From positions 3,767,501 through 3,831,500 of the forward strand of contig NZ_CP060822.1 of NCBI RefSeq assembly GCF_014489415.1: a stretch of DNA of 64,000 nt, in the 5' to 3' direction. The notes under the pieces were generated by a model, which was given only the letters and a program-made list of their open reading frames with translations, ran no database searches and was not told the DNA's origin. Source of the DNA: Cylindrospermopsis curvispora GIHE-G1 (lineage in GTDB: Bacteria; Cyanobacteriota; Cyanobacteriia; Cyanobacteriales; Nostocaceae). The position numbers and the translations under genes are program-made. Shown here in pieces: positions 28,878-38,292 of this stretch. The first letter of the stretch is position 1. Each line of letters starts with the position of its first letter.

Positions 28878-30560
28878 ATGCAAAGTGTCTTACAAATCGT
28901 TATCATTCTGGGAATTGTCGTACTAATTACTCCTATCTTGGGTAGGTACATAGCCAATGTTTTTCTAGAACAGTCAACAATCTTTGATAGTCTGCTCAAT
29001 CCCATAGAAAATATTATATATGTGGTCTGTGGAGTCAATAAAAAACAGCAGATGACTGTAGGACAGTATATTAAATCTGTTCTTGTCAGTAACTTTATCA
29101 TGGGGATAAGCGCATATGTTCTTATTTCATTTCAGCAACTGCTGCCTTGGAACCCCAACAACCTAAATGCACCAAGATGGGACACAATATTACACACCAC
29201 CATATCCTTCCTAACTAATACTGATCAGCAACACTACATACCGGAAACAACACTGAGCCATTTTAGTCAAACAGCAGCACTAGGGTTTTTAATGTTCACC
29301 TCAGCAGCTACTGGATTAGCAGTGGGAATAGCATTTATTAGGGGATTAACCGGAAGAAAACTGGGTAATTTTTACACTGATATTATCCGTGCCATCATCA
29401 GAATCCTATTACCCATAAGCATAATTGGGGCGATCGCCCTAGTAGCATTAGGAGTGCCAGAAACCCTGGAGGGAACATTAGTAGTCAAGACATTGGAAGG
29501 GAGAACCCAATATATACCCAGGGGTCCGGTTGCTTCCTTTGAGATGATCAAAATGATAGGACAAAATGGAGGGGGCTTTTTTGCTGCCAACTCAGCCCAT
29601 CCCTTTGAAAACCCGAACAGTGTTTCAAATCTAATAGAAGCCATAGCCATGATTATCATACCAGCATCGCTCATACATAGCTACGGTGTATTTGCCAACA
29701 ATTTGAAACAAAGTTGGTTACTATTTTGGATGGTATTCCTAATATTTGTGATTTTTGTCTGGGTGACAGTGGCAGGGGAAATGCAGGGAAATTACTTAGC
29801 TAACCAAATTGTAGGTATAGAAATACCCAACTTAGAGGGTAAAGAAATGAGATTTGGGGTAGGAGAAACCGGATTATGGGCGGTGATAACAGCTACTACC
29901 ATGACCGGAGCGGTGAACGGGATGCTGGATTCATTTATGCCCCAGGGGATATTTTGTAATCTATCAAGCCTATTCCTGCAAATGGTTTGGGGTGGACAGG
30001 GAACAGGAACGGCTAACCTATTCATTTATCTAATCCTGACTGTATTTATCACAGGCCTAATGGTGGGAAAGACACCAGAATTTTTGGGGCGTAAAATTGA
30101 ACAGCGGGAAATATTTTTAGCCAGCGCCATCCTATTGATTCACCCCATTATCGTTTTAGTTCCCAGTGCCATTGCTTTGGCCTACCCCAACTCCCTGTCA
30201 GGAATCAGCAACCCGGGATTTCATGGTATTTCCCAAGTAGTTTATGAGTATGCTTCAGCTGCAGCTAATAATGGTTCAGGACTGGAGGGACTACAAGATA
30301 ATACATTATGGTGGAACCTAAGCAGTAGTTTAACCATTTTACTGGGGCGTTACGTTCCCATCATAGCCATGTTGCTATTAGCCAGTAGTATGTCTAACAA
30401 ATCAACAGTTCCCCAAACCCGTGGTACCTTGAGAACTGATTCGGTAATGTTTACCAGCATTACAGCCTGTTTAACCATGATTTTAACCCTACTTACCTTT
30501 TTCCCCGTTCTAGTCTTAGGTCCGGTGGCGGAGGGTTTAAATCTGGTCTCTGGAAACTGA
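28878..30560 (+). CDS. kdpA: K+-transporting ATPase subunit A
   Basis: The potassium-selective channel-like subunit of the high-affinity Kdp pump in the plasma membrane. The 560-aa product is strongly hydrophobic, with about ten helices and four pore-loop-like segments, for example [19 protein letters not shown], which contains the GGG filter. Length is typical. It starts the operon kdpA-kdpB-kdpC-anmK. No kdpF-like small frame is seen between priA and kdpA. An obvious Shine-Dalgarno is missing; tandem 12-bp repeats occupy that place. Confidence 0.96.
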   Translation: MQSVLQIVIILGIVVLITPILGRYIANVFLEQSTIFDSLLNPIENIIYVVCGVNKKQQMTVGQYIKSVLVSNFIMGISAYVLISFQQLLPWNPNNLNAPRWDTILHTTISFLTNTDQQHYIPETTLSHFSQTAALGFLMFTSAATGLAVGIAFIRGLTGRKLGNFYTDIIRAIIRILLPISIIGAIALVALGVPETLEGTLVVKTLEGRTQYIPRGPVASFEMIKMIGQNGGGFFAANSAHPFENPNSVSNLIEAIAMIIIPASLIHSYGVFANNLKQSWLLFWMVFLIFVIFVWVTVAGEMQGNYLANQIVGIEIPNLEGKEMRFGVGETGLWAVITATTMTGAVNGMLDSFMPQGIFCNLSSLFLQMVWGGQGTGTANLFIYLILTVFITGLMVGKTPEFLGRKIEQREIFLASAILLIHPIIVLVPSAIALAYPNSLSGISNPGFHGISQVVYEYASAAANNGSGLEGLQDNTLWWNLSSSLTILLGRYVPIIAMLLLASSMSNKSTVPQTRGTLRTDSVMFTSITACLTMILTLLTFFPVLVLGPVAEGLNLVSGN

Positions 30561-30588
30561 TTAATCTCTTAATCCCAACTCCCCACCT

Positions 30589-32694
30589 ATGAACTCCGTT
30601 GCAACTAAGCGCAAGCAAAGATCATCCCGTTCCCGAAATAAGAGTGGAGGTTTGAATGGCCAAAAATCGCGATTCAGCGATTTAGCGATTTACACCCAAG
30701 CAATTGGGGACACCATAATCAAGTTATCCCCTCAATATGCCATTAAAAATCCTATCATGTTTTTAGTGTGGTTAGGAACAATCATCACCCTAATAGCCAC
30801 AATTTATCCGCCTGCATTGGGAACGGTTAATCAAACCAATCCTCGACTATTCAATGGTTTGGTGACCACAATCTTATTTTTCACGGTTATTTTTGCCAAT
30901 TTTGCCGAATCTTTGGCACAGGGGAGAGGTAAAGCCCAGGCTAATGCTTTACGAAGAAGCAGAAAGGAAACCACTGCCAAGAAAATTGACCTTGATGGCA
31001 CTATTACGGAAACCCCTTCTACCCAGCTGAAAAAAGGTGATACGGTTTACGTGTCAGCTGGTGATATGATCCCCGCCGATGGTGAGGTAATTATGGGTGT
31101 AGCCTCGGTAGATGAATCAGCTATCACTGGTGAATCCGCCCCAGTTCTCAAGGAATACGGTTCAGATGTGGCCAGTTCGGTCACTGGGGGTACACGGATT
31201 ATTTCCGATGAGTTGATTATCCGCATTACAGCTGATCCTGGTAAGGGATTCATTGACAGGATGATTGATTTAGTTGAGGGGGCCCAACGGCGCAAAACGC
31301 CCAATGAAATTGCTTTGACCATTCTTCTGTCAGTACTGACATTGGTGTTCCTAATTGTGACAGTTACCTTACCATCATTTGCATACTATGTCAAGTCTCC
31401 TATTAATATCACCATACTTGTTTCTCTATTGGTAGCACTCATACCTACAACTATTGGCAGTTTACTCAGTGCCATTGGCATTGCGGGTATGGACAGGGTC
31501 GCCCAGTTTAATATTATTGCTACCTCTGGACAAGCAGTAGAAGCCTGTGGTGATATTAATACGTTGATTTTAGATAAAACCGGTACAATCACTTTAGGAA
31601 ACCGCCTGGCAGAGTCCTTTATCCCTATTTGTGGACATTCAATCACGGAAATTGCCAATGTGTCATTAGCCGCTAGTATATTCGATGATACTCCTGAAGG
31701 TAAATCGATTATTAGACTGGCGGAAAAACTGGGTGCTAAATTTGATATTGATCGCCGGTTAGCTCAGGGAGTGGAGTTCTCGGCCAAAACCCGTATGAGT
31801 GGAACTAATTTACCGGGTGGTCATGAAGCGAGAAAAGGTGCTGTGGAAGCGATAAAGGCCTTTGTTCGTTCCCGTAATGGTCAGTATACCCCAGAATTGG
31901 AGAGTGCATATCAACAAGTATCCCGCCAGGGAGGCACACCCTTAGCGGTTTGTCTAGACGATAAGGTCTATGGTGTTATTTATCTGAAAGATATAGTCAA
32001 ACCTGCTATTCGTGAGCGGTTTGACCAACTGCGACGGATGGGGGTGCGCACGGTGATGTTAACTGGAGATAACCATATTACGGCTGAGGTAATTGCTAAA
32101 GAAGCAGGAGTGGACGAGTTCATAGCTGAAGCAAGTCCAGAAGATAAAATTCATGTCATTCGCTCAGAACAAGCTCAGGGTAAACTGGTTGCTATGACTG
32201 GAGATGGCACTAATGATGCTCCCGCTTTGGCGCAAGCGGATGTGGGTGTAGCTATGAATACTGGAACCCAGGCAGCTAAGGAGGCTGCCAATATGGTAGA
32301 TCTGGATTCTGACCCCACAAAACTTATTGATATTATAGCCATTGGTAAGCAATTACTAATTACCCGTGGTGCTTTAACTACCTTTTCTATTGCCAATGAT
32401 ATTGCCAAGTATTTCACTATTATTCCAGTAATTTTTGCTACTGCTAATCTCCAAAGTTTAAATGTTATGAGATTAACTAGTGTCAATTCAGCAGTTTTAT
32501 CAGCCCTGACCTATAACGCTCTGATTATTCCTGCTTTAATTCCTTTAGCATTAAAGGGGGTGAAGTTTAGACCTTTGACAGCTAACCAGCTATTACAACG
32601 GAATATTTTAATTTATGGTGTGGGAGGAGTAATTGCTCCTTTTATTGCCATTAAACTTCTAGATCTGATTTTTACCTTTGTGGGTTTAGCTTAA
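30589..32694 (+). CDS. kdpB: K+-transporting ATPase subunit B (P-type)
   Basis: The catalytic ATPase of the Kdp pump. The 701-aa product contains the actuator motif AITGESAPV, the phosphorylation site DKTGTITLGNR (Asp near residue 328), the nucleotide-binding domain with KGAVEAIKAF, and the hinge motif MTGDGTNDAPALAQADVGVAM. There are about seven transmembrane helices. It begins 28 bases after kdpA and ends 2 bases before kdpC. Confidence 0.97.
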   Translation: MNSVATKRKQRSSRSRNKSGGLNGQKSRFSDLAIYTQAIGDTIIKLSPQYAIKNPIMFLVWLGTIITLIATIYPPALGTVNQTNPRLFNGLVTTILFFTVIFANFAESLAQGRGKAQANALRRSRKETTAKKIDLDGTITETPSTQLKKGDTVYVSAGDMIPADGEVIMGVASVDESAITGESAPVLKEYGSDVASSVTGGTRIISDELIIRITADPGKGFIDRMIDLVEGAQRRKTPNEIALTILLSVLTLVFLIVTVTLPSFAYYVKSPINITILVSLLVALIPTTIGSLLSAIGIAGMDRVAQFNIIATSGQAVEACGDINTLILDKTGTITLGNRLAESFIPICGHSITEIANVSLAASIFDDTPEGKSIIRLAEKLGAKFDIDRRLAQGVEFSAKTRMSGTNLPGGHEARKGAVEAIKAFVRSRNGQYTPELESAYQQVSRQGGTPLAVCLDDKVYGVIYLKDIVKPAIRERFDQLRRMGVRTVMLTGDNHITAEVIAKEAGVDEFIAEASPEDKIHVIRSEQAQGKLVAMTGDGTNDAPALAQADVGVAMNTGTQAAKEAANMVDLDSDPTKLIDIIAIGKQLLITRGALTTFSIANDIAKYFTIIPVIFATANLQSLNVMRLTSVNSAVLSALTYNALIIPALIPLALKGVKFRPLTANQLLQRNILIYGVGGVIAPFIAIKLLDLIFTFVGLA

Positions 32695-32696
32695 TT

Positions 32697-33299
32697 ATGA
32701 TGGCATTTATCAAGGAAGTTTTTCGCGGGATACGAGTACTTGTATTAATCTGGATATTAACTGCAATTGTCTATCCTTTGGTAATATTGAACTTAGGTCA
32801 GTGGGTTTTTCCTTTTACGGCTAATGGTAGTATCTTGTTCAACATTAAAGCTGAACCAATGGGTTCCTTTTTGATTGGCCAAAGTTTCACATCAGAACAA
32901 TATTTTCAAAGCCGTCCCAGCGCCATTAGGTACAGTCAAGGCAAAAAATCTGCCCCCTATGGTATATCTGGAGGGAGTAATCTTTCTCCTACTAATCCAC
33001 AGTTGATTGATAGAATTAGTCAAGAGGTTAGCCAATTAAAAGAGGAAGACCTTAAACCTATTGCAGACCTAATTTACACTTCTGGTTCTGGTTTAGATCC
33101 CCATATTTCTTGGAAAGCGGCAAGACAGCAGTTACCAAGAGTAGCAAAAGCACGGGGTATGAAAGAAGATGAAATAGAAAGCTTAATGTATAAGTACACA
33201 GATGGCAAATTTTTAAGTATTTTTGGCGAATCAGTGGTGAATGTTTTACGACTAAATTATGCCCTTGACCTTCAGTCTCTCAATCAGGGGGAACAATGA
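32697..33299 (+). CDS. kdpC: K+-transporting ATPase subunit C
   Basis: An assembly and affinity subunit of Kdp. The 200-aa product has one N-terminal transmembrane helix (about 10-35), the [21 protein letters not shown] motif and the [13 protein letters not shown] segment found in KdpC. Two ATG codons stand in a row; the first is used. Its stop overlaps the anmK start by 4 bases (ATGA). Confidence 0.95.
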   Translation: MMAFIKEVFRGIRVLVLIWILTAIVYPLVILNLGQWVFPFTANGSILFNIKAEPMGSFLIGQSFTSEQYFQSRPSAIRYSQGKKSAPYGISGGSNLSPTNPQLIDRISQEVSQLKEEDLKPIADLIYTSGSGLDPHISWKAARQQLPRVAKARGMKEDEIESLMYKYTDGKFLSIFGESVVNVLRLNYALDLQSLNQGEQ

Positions 33300-34459
33300 A
33301 GGAAATAATCCTCCCAACTCGTGTTATTGGTTTAATGAGTGGTACTTCTGTAGATGGTATAGATACCGCTTTAGTGGAAATATCTGGTAGAGACTTAGAC
33401 CTGAAGGTAGAATTGTTGGCGGGGGAAACTTACCCCTATCCACCCCAACTACGGACTAAAATCCTCTCCATCTGTGGGGGAGAACAAATTTCCATGCTGG
33501 AGTTGGCTACTATCGATGATGAAATAGCCACGGTTTTTGCCCAGGCGGCCCAACATATTCAGGTTGGTTACCCCCCTGCCACTCTCATTGGTTCTCATGG
33601 TCAGACGGTTTACCACAGACCCACAGGAGAGGAAAATCACGTTCCCCTGGGTTATAGTCTACAGCTGGGTCGGGGTGCTGTTATTGCTCGCCTCACTGGT
33701 ATTACTACTGTTAGTAATTTCCGTGTGGCGGATATTGCAGTCGGTGGTCACGGAGCACCCTTAGTCCCTAGAGTTGATGCTTTTCTCCTTAGTCATTTTC
33801 AGGAGGTTCGCTGTATCCAAAATATTGGTGGTATCGGTAATGTTACTTATCTACCTCCACGCTCTGATGGTTGGCTAGGCAAAATTATGGGTTGGGACAC
33901 AGGTCCAGGAAATAGTTTGTTGGACTTAGCTGTGTCTCATTTTACTAATGGTCAAAAAAGTTATGATCAGAATGGAGCCTGGGCAGCTAGTGGTTCTCCT
34001 TATTATCCATTGGTTAAACAGTGGTTGAGTCAAGACTATTTCCATTTACCCCCTCCCAAGTCCACTGGTAGGGAGCTGTTCGGTGTTCATTACTTTTATC
34101 AGTGTTTACAAGATTGTAATCACTATGATTTGTCTATTCCAGACGTGTTAGCAACAATTACTGAACTAACAGCAGCCTCTATTGTTCACAGTTACCGTGA
34201 GTTTTTGCCACAAATGCCACAACAAGTCCTGTTGTGTGGTGGTGGCGGTCGCAATCTCTATCTGAAAAAACGACTGGAGGTGCTGCTGGATTCAATACCA
34301 GTTACCACCACAGATGTCATGGGATTGAGCTCAGCCTTTAAGGAGGCGATCGCCTTTGCCGTTTTAGCTTACTGGAAACATTTAGGGATTCCTGGGAATT
34401 TGCCCGTTGCTACAGGAGCGCAGCAGGAGGTCGTTCTAGGAGAAACTCATGGTCTGTAA
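33296..34459 (+). CDS. anmK: Anhydro-N-acetylmuramic acid kinase
   Basis: Phosphorylates and opens 1,6-anhydro-MurNAc during peptidoglycan recycling. The 387-aa product begins [17 protein letters not shown], the family's ATP-binding motif, and later shows [54 protein letters not shown] and [10 protein letters not shown]. It overlaps kdpC by 4 bases, so it is translated from the kdp message. No other recycling gene is nearby. Confidence 0.95.
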   Translation: MKEIILPTRVIGLMSGTSVDGIDTALVEISGRDLDLKVELLAGETYPYPPQLRTKILSICGGEQISMLELATIDDEIATVFAQAAQHIQVGYPPATLIGSHGQTVYHRPTGEENHVPLGYSLQLGRGAVIARLTGITTVSNFRVADIAVGGHGAPLVPRVDAFLLSHFQEVRCIQNIGGIGNVTYLPPRSDGWLGKIMGWDTGPGNSLLDLAVSHFTNGQKSYDQNGAWAASGSPYYPLVKQWLSQDYFHLPPPKSTGRELFGVHYFYQCLQDCNHYDLSIPDVLATITELTAASIVHSYREFLPQMPQQVLLCGGGGRNLYLKKRLEVLLDSIPVTTTDVMGLSSAFKEAIAFAVLAYWKHLGIPGNLPVATGAQQEVVLGETHGL

Positions 34460-34546
34460 AGTTTTATAAACAAAATGTGTTAATGAATGGGAATTATAGT
34501 TTTATGGAGTGGGGGACGAAAACAGTCCCAGGGTGAAAGTCAAAAG

Positions 34547-34585
34547 CCGAGACCGGTTTGAGTGCAAGTTAGGTTTTGGTCTCGA
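34547..34585 (-). terminator. Possible terminator after nblA
   Basis: CGAGACC pairs with GGTCTCG over a 23-base loop beginning about 10 bases past the nblA stop, followed on the minus strand by GCTTTTGAC. The tail is weak, so this is tentative. Confidence 0.4.
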
Positions 34586-34594
34586 CACATTCTC

Positions 34595-34789
34595 CTATGC
34601 CATAGAGCCTAAATCCAATCCCCACTGGTGTTTGAGTAGTTCCTTATAAGTGGCTTCTCTGACTACCATCTGCTCGTAGAGTTTCACGAGGAACTCTTGC
34701 GCCTGTTCATGACTCATTTCTTTGACTTGGCTGGCAAAGGAGTAAATGTTGAATTGCTGTTCTAAGGAAAGCTGTATTGGTTGATTCAT
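34595..34789 (-). CDS. nblA: Phycobilisome degradation protein NblA
   Basis: A small adaptor that directs Clp-mediated phycobilisome breakdown under nutrient starvation, especially of nitrogen. The 64-aa product has the family pattern LSLEQQFNIYSFASQVKEMSHEQAQEFLVKLYEQMVVREATYKELLKHQW, two helices forming the dimer, and matches NblA/Ycf18 in length. Transcription is usually NtcA-dependent; I could not point to a clean GTA-N8-TAC site in the upstream 370 bases. Confidence 0.94.
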   Translation of the reverse strand: MNQPIQLSLEQQFNIYSFASQVKEMSHEQAQEFLVKLYEQMVVREATYKELLKHQWGLDLGSMA

Positions 34790-35161
34790 GGCTAAAACCT
34801 AAAGAGCAACTAGTAATGGTGGTGTGGACGGGGAACCAGCTTTTGGGTTGGTTCGTTTTGGTCTGGCATGTCACTTGTTAAGAAAGATAACAGTTATTTG
34901 ACAAATTGCCCAGTGTTATATGTTTCGGGTTTCCGACCTACCATCGGGATGGTCAGGTTGGGAGAATATGTTTATGGTCGAATGGTTGGGGGATTGGGTG
35001 TATAAATTATTTGAAGGACTGACGGTTAAGTGAAATAAACCCGTCGGGTGATGGGTTCGAACCTATTTTTAGCAGGTTACTGGGAAAAAAAATGCTCGAA
35101 TTGAACATTTTCCCAGATTATTGGGTGGGTAGGAATCCCCGCCATTTGTGGCGGGGGAGTA
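34790..35161. other. Intergenic region with nblA leader and PP2C 3' end
   Basis: No gene is visible in these 372 bases. They hold an imperfect hairpin (34934-34960) that would lie in a long nblA 5' leader, an ACCCGTCGGGT palindrome near 35040, and a perfect GC-rich hairpin next to the phosphatase stop (35137-35156). Confidence 0.6.
35137..35156 (-). repeat. Perfect GC-rich hairpin after the PP2C gene
   Basis: CCCCGCCA and TGGCGGGG pair over the loop TTTG, 5 bases past the phosphatase stop. Without a T-tract it resembles an mRNA 3'-end stabiliser or a Rho-independent terminator of poor quality. Confidence 0.5.
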
Positions 35162-35893
35162 TCAGTCTTGATGTGCAGCAGAAATTAAGATAACGGTGAT
35201 GTTGTCCTTACCCCCATTGGCTTTGGCTGCTTCCACCAGGGATGAAGCTGTTTGCTCTAAATCTGGGTTCTGGTACAGCTGAAAAATTTGTTCGTCCAGC
35301 AGTTCCTCAGTTAATCCATCGCTACATAAAAGCAGGCGATCGCCTGGGTTGAGTTCAAAGGACTGAACTTCTGGGTCGCTGAGATCTGCTCTTCCTAAAC
35401 AGCGTGAGAGGACATGGCGATAGGGGTGGGAGCGGGCTTCTTCGGGACCAATCTCGCCTGTTTTTATAGCTTTAGCGACCCAGGTATGGTCTTGAGTGAT
35501 TTGGTGGACTTGGGAGTTAGTGAAGTGATATAAACGGGAATCCCCCAGGTGGGCACACATGGGGGGTTCAGGGGAGCGGAAAACTACGACCACAACGGTG
35601 GTTCCCATGTCGGAACGTTCCGGGTGAGAAACTTGGTCTTGTAAGATGGAATTATTGGCTTGGGATATAGCCAACCTTAATAAGGACTGGGTATTTTCAG
35701 GGAAGTCCCATTGGTTTGTTAAATAGGCTTGAATTTCTTGAATGGCAATTCGACTAGCTTCCTCCCCTCCAGCATGACCTCCCATACCATCAGCAACGAT
35801 AAAAAAACGTCCATCAGGGTCTATGTAGTAAGCATCTTGATTATGAGAACGAATAAGTCCGGGATCGGTTGCACCGGTAAAGTTAAGTTTCAT
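35162..35893 (-). CDS. PP2C-family serine/threonine phosphatase
   Basis: A metal-dependent protein phosphatase of 243 aa, the compact bacterial form. Motifs are SHNQDAYYIDPDGRFFIVADGMGGHAGGEEAS (metal aspartates), RSDMGTTVVVVVF, AHLGDSRLYHF, DRLLLCSDGLTEEL and the final GGKDNITVILI. Substrates are not known; related cyanobacterial PphA dephosphorylates PII, and glnB is present elsewhere in the window, but that link is speculative. The ABC1 kinase gene lies 41 bases upstream on the same strand. Confidence 0.93.
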   Translation of the reverse strand: MKLNFTGATDPGLIRSHNQDAYYIDPDGRFFIVADGMGGHAGGEEASRIAIQEIQAYLTNQWDFPENTQSLLRLAISQANNSILQDQVSHPERSDMGTTVVVVVFRSPEPPMCAHLGDSRLYHFTNSQVHQITQDHTWVAKAIKTGEIGPEEARSHPYRHVLSRCLGRADLSDPEVQSFELNPGDRLLLCSDGLTEELLDEQIFQLYQNPDLEQTASSLVEAAKANGGKDNITVILISAAHQD

Positions 35894-35934
35894 ATTTTTT
35901 CAAGTATTTAAGATATTTGAAATATGTGTAATCA

Positions 35935-37623
35935 CTAATACTTCTGATCATAACGATCAAGACGGGAGACTAGACGCAAGAAAATGAAAGATATGCCAGC
36001 AACTATCAAACCTGCTATTGCAGCTAACCAGTAAAATCTATTGACTAATAGGATAGTGGCTGAAATAGTAAAGGCGCTTATGATCAGGGCGTAACTAATT
36101 CCCATTTGAATATTACTTTGTCGTCTTAATAGACGTTCTGTTTCCATCGCACGCACTCGCAACCGGATATCACCTCGTTCCAGCTTCTCCAGGGTATCTT
36201 CTAAACGACGAGGCAAACCTAATGCCGTACTACTAACCTGCACCGCTTGACGACTCAACTCATTTAAAAAAGTATTTGCTTGACTAGCACCGTTGTTATT
36301 ATTCATAAGCTCCATTGCATAAGGCTGGGCAACTTCCATAAAATTAAATTCCGGGTCTAAACCCTTTCCTACCCCTTCTAAGGTAGAAAAAGCTCGCATG
36401 ACAAAAGTAAAAGTGGCTGGGAACCGAAATGGCTGATTATAGGCAATTTCATACAAGTCTTCACTGATATTAGCCACAGATTGGTTTTCAAAGGGTTTGT
36501 CCATAAAATTGTCCAACATGTACTGGACAGAACGTCGCACCGGACCCATATCCTCCACCGGAGCGATCGCACCCAAATTAACTAATGATTGTACTACGCG
36601 GTCACCATCTTTTTGAGCGATACCAAATAAGGTTTCCATCAGTCCTTCCCGAACATTGGACTTAATAGTGCCCATCATGCCAAAGTCGTAGAAAATTAAG
36701 GCTCCATCCGGACTTACTGCCAAATTACCAGGGTGGGGATCAGCATGGAAGAAGCCATTATTCAATAACTGGTGTAAATATGCCTGAGCTCCATAACGAG
36801 CGATCGCCTTTCTATCCACACCTGCAGCTTCCAATGCTTCATACTGACTCACTTTAATGCCAGGAACATATTCCAAAGTAATGATTTTAGAAGTGGTATA
36901 GCGCCAATATACCCTAGGGACCTTCACCCAGTTGTAGGAGCGAAAGTTGCGCCTAAAAGTATCCGCATTGCGTCCCTCATTGAGATAATCAATTTCCTCC
37001 CAAAGAATGCGACAGCACTCCTCATAAATACCCATCCAATCTCTTCCTCTTCCCCACTCAGGATGATTTTGAAAATAGTGAGCAATACCTTTAAGGATTT
37101 GTAAATCAATTTCAAAGAGTTTTTTCAGTCCTGGTCGTTGTACCTTAACTACTACGGTTTCCCCCGAGTGAAGTTCAGCCTTGTGAACTTGACCTAAACT
37201 AGCAGCAGCAAGAGGTATGGGTTCAAAACTGGCAAACAGTTCAGTAATTGTTTTACCCAATTCCTGTTCAATGATTGTGGCCACCTGTTCGTAATCAAAA
37301 GCTGGTACGCGGTCTTGTAACTTAGACAGCTCATCCACATACTCACTAGGAAATATATCCGCACGGGTGGAAAATAACTGGCCAACCTTGATAAAAGTTG
37401 GTCCTAAATCCAAAAATGTGTTTCTTACCCAGACCGCCTGGGCGTAGCGTCTGGTTGCTTGTTTGGACTCCGTTATACCCCCAGGATAACTCCATGCCTT
37501 ATTATACCGCCAAAGTTTAAACATAAAGGTCAAAACAAAAGACCAGATATCCACAAAGCGGCGTTTGCTGGAGTATTTCTCCCGATTCCAACGGTAAGCC
37601 TTACCCGAATAACCTTGTTCCAT
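35935..37623 (-). CDS. ABC1/UbiB-family atypical protein kinase
   Basis: A 562-aa member of the ABC1 (AarF/UbiB) family, associated with quinone or prenyl-lipid metabolism in thylakoids. It has the KxGQ motif (FIKVGQLFSTRADIFP), the A-rich loop AAASLGQVHKAEL, the catalytic lysine in VVVKVQRPG, HADPHPGNLAVSPDGALIFYDFGMMG and a C-terminal pair of transmembrane helices (about 505-555). The ATG at 37623 (MEQGYSGKAYRW) is chosen from family resemblance; the frame extends 35 codons upstream through an unusual inverted-repeat region. Confidence 0.9.
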   Translation of the reverse strand: MEQGYSGKAYRWNREKYSSKRRFVDIWSFVLTFMFKLWRYNKAWSYPGGITESKQATRRYAQAVWVRNTFLDLGPTFIKVGQLFSTRADIFPSEYVDELSKLQDRVPAFDYEQVATIIEQELGKTITELFASFEPIPLAAASLGQVHKAELHSGETVVVKVQRPGLKKLFEIDLQILKGIAHYFQNHPEWGRGRDWMGIYEECCRILWEEIDYLNEGRNADTFRRNFRSYNWVKVPRVYWRYTTSKIITLEYVPGIKVSQYEALEAAGVDRKAIARYGAQAYLHQLLNNGFFHADPHPGNLAVSPDGALIFYDFGMMGTIKSNVREGLMETLFGIAQKDGDRVVQSLVNLGAIAPVEDMGPVRRSVQYMLDNFMDKPFENQSVANISEDLYEIAYNQPFRFPATFTFVMRAFSTLEGVGKGLDPEFNFMEVAQPYAMELMNNNNGASQANTFLNELSRQAVQVSSTALGLPRRLEDTLEKLERGDIRLRVRAMETERLLRRQSNIQMGISYALIISAFTISATILLVNRFYWLAAIAGLIVAGISFIFLRLVSRLDRYDQKY

Positions 37624-37669
37624 ATTTATTTTGTAGTTTGTTTTGTACCGTTGGTCAATATACATCTTT

Positions 37670-37741
37670 AGCCAGAACGCCATAAACAGTGCCGACGGGT
37701 AAAATACTAGGTAGGCGTTCTGGCTCACCCGCTTACGGGTG
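37670..37741. repeat. Inverted-repeat cluster upstream of the ABC1 kinase
   Basis: AGCCAGAACGCC (37670-37681) and GGCGTTCTGGCT (37714-37725) are perfect 12-base inverted copies 32 bases apart, directly followed by a CACCCG-CTTA-CGGGTG hairpin (37726-37741). It may be a small non-autonomous mobile element or a structured mRNA leader. Confidence 0.6.
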
Positions 37742-37787
37742 GTGATATAATCTCAAGAAACACCTAGCAATTTACCGCCATTATTCC

Positions 37788-37810
37788 CCACCTTGAACAA
37801 AGTAAGGTGG
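37788..37810. repeat. Hairpin CCACCTT/AAGGTGG
   Basis: Seven perfect pairs around a 9-base loop in the gap between two minus-strand genes, 64 bases past the stop of the upstream one. There is no T-tract on either strand. Confidence 0.4.
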
Positions 37811-37874
37811 AGGATTTACAGCTGAGTTAAAACGTGATCCACCGCTGTTACAAGATATAGAGCCTATTGTATAC

Positions 37875-38195
37875 CTATTTTGCTCCACTGCGATATTTTT
37901 GTAGCTCGGTCCGCAACAAAGCGACCTCTGCTCGTAAATCATCAATTTCAGCTTGTAAGTCTGTTGGACTATTAGCATTGGTACTGCTGGGGGTGACACC
38001 TGTTTGTGATGCTTCCGCTGCTCGACTGGCACGTGTCATCACTTCTTCCGTAAACTGGTGGAGCTGTTCTTTCATCTCAGCATCAAATTTACCCAGTTCA
38101 CTTAAAGCGTCAGTCAGGGTGACCTCTAGGCGCTCATTAATTACTTCTGCTAATGCTCTACCCACAAAGAAAGCTTGCACGAGATTATTACGCAT
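37875..38195 (-). CDS. Small conserved cyanobacterial helical protein
   Basis: A 106-aa protein starting MRNNLVQAFFVGRALAEVINERLEV, with a helical N-terminal half and a C-terminal coiled coil (LQAEIDDLRAEVALLRTELQKY). I recall similar cyanobacterial/plastid proteins labelled DUF6825, but function is unknown. No signal peptide or membrane helix is seen. Possibly co-transcribed with the large Hsp70-like gene upstream (97-base gap). Confidence 0.65.
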   Translation of the reverse strand: MRNNLVQAFFVGRALAEVINERLEVTLTDALSELGKFDAEMKEQLHQFTEEVMTRASRAAEASQTGVTPSSTNANSPTDLQAEIDDLRAEVALLRTELQKYRSGAK

Positions 38196-38292
38196 AAATT
38201 TTTGTAAAGTTGTTCCGTAAAAAAATTATAACCTGCATTCAGCGGGTGTTGGTGAAAAAGTCAGCAGTGAAGATTAATTGCACTAATATGCT

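Noticed and set aside
35046-35065. GGGTTCGAACC resembling a tRNA T-arm
   Set aside because: No acceptor, D or anticodon arms can be drawn around it.
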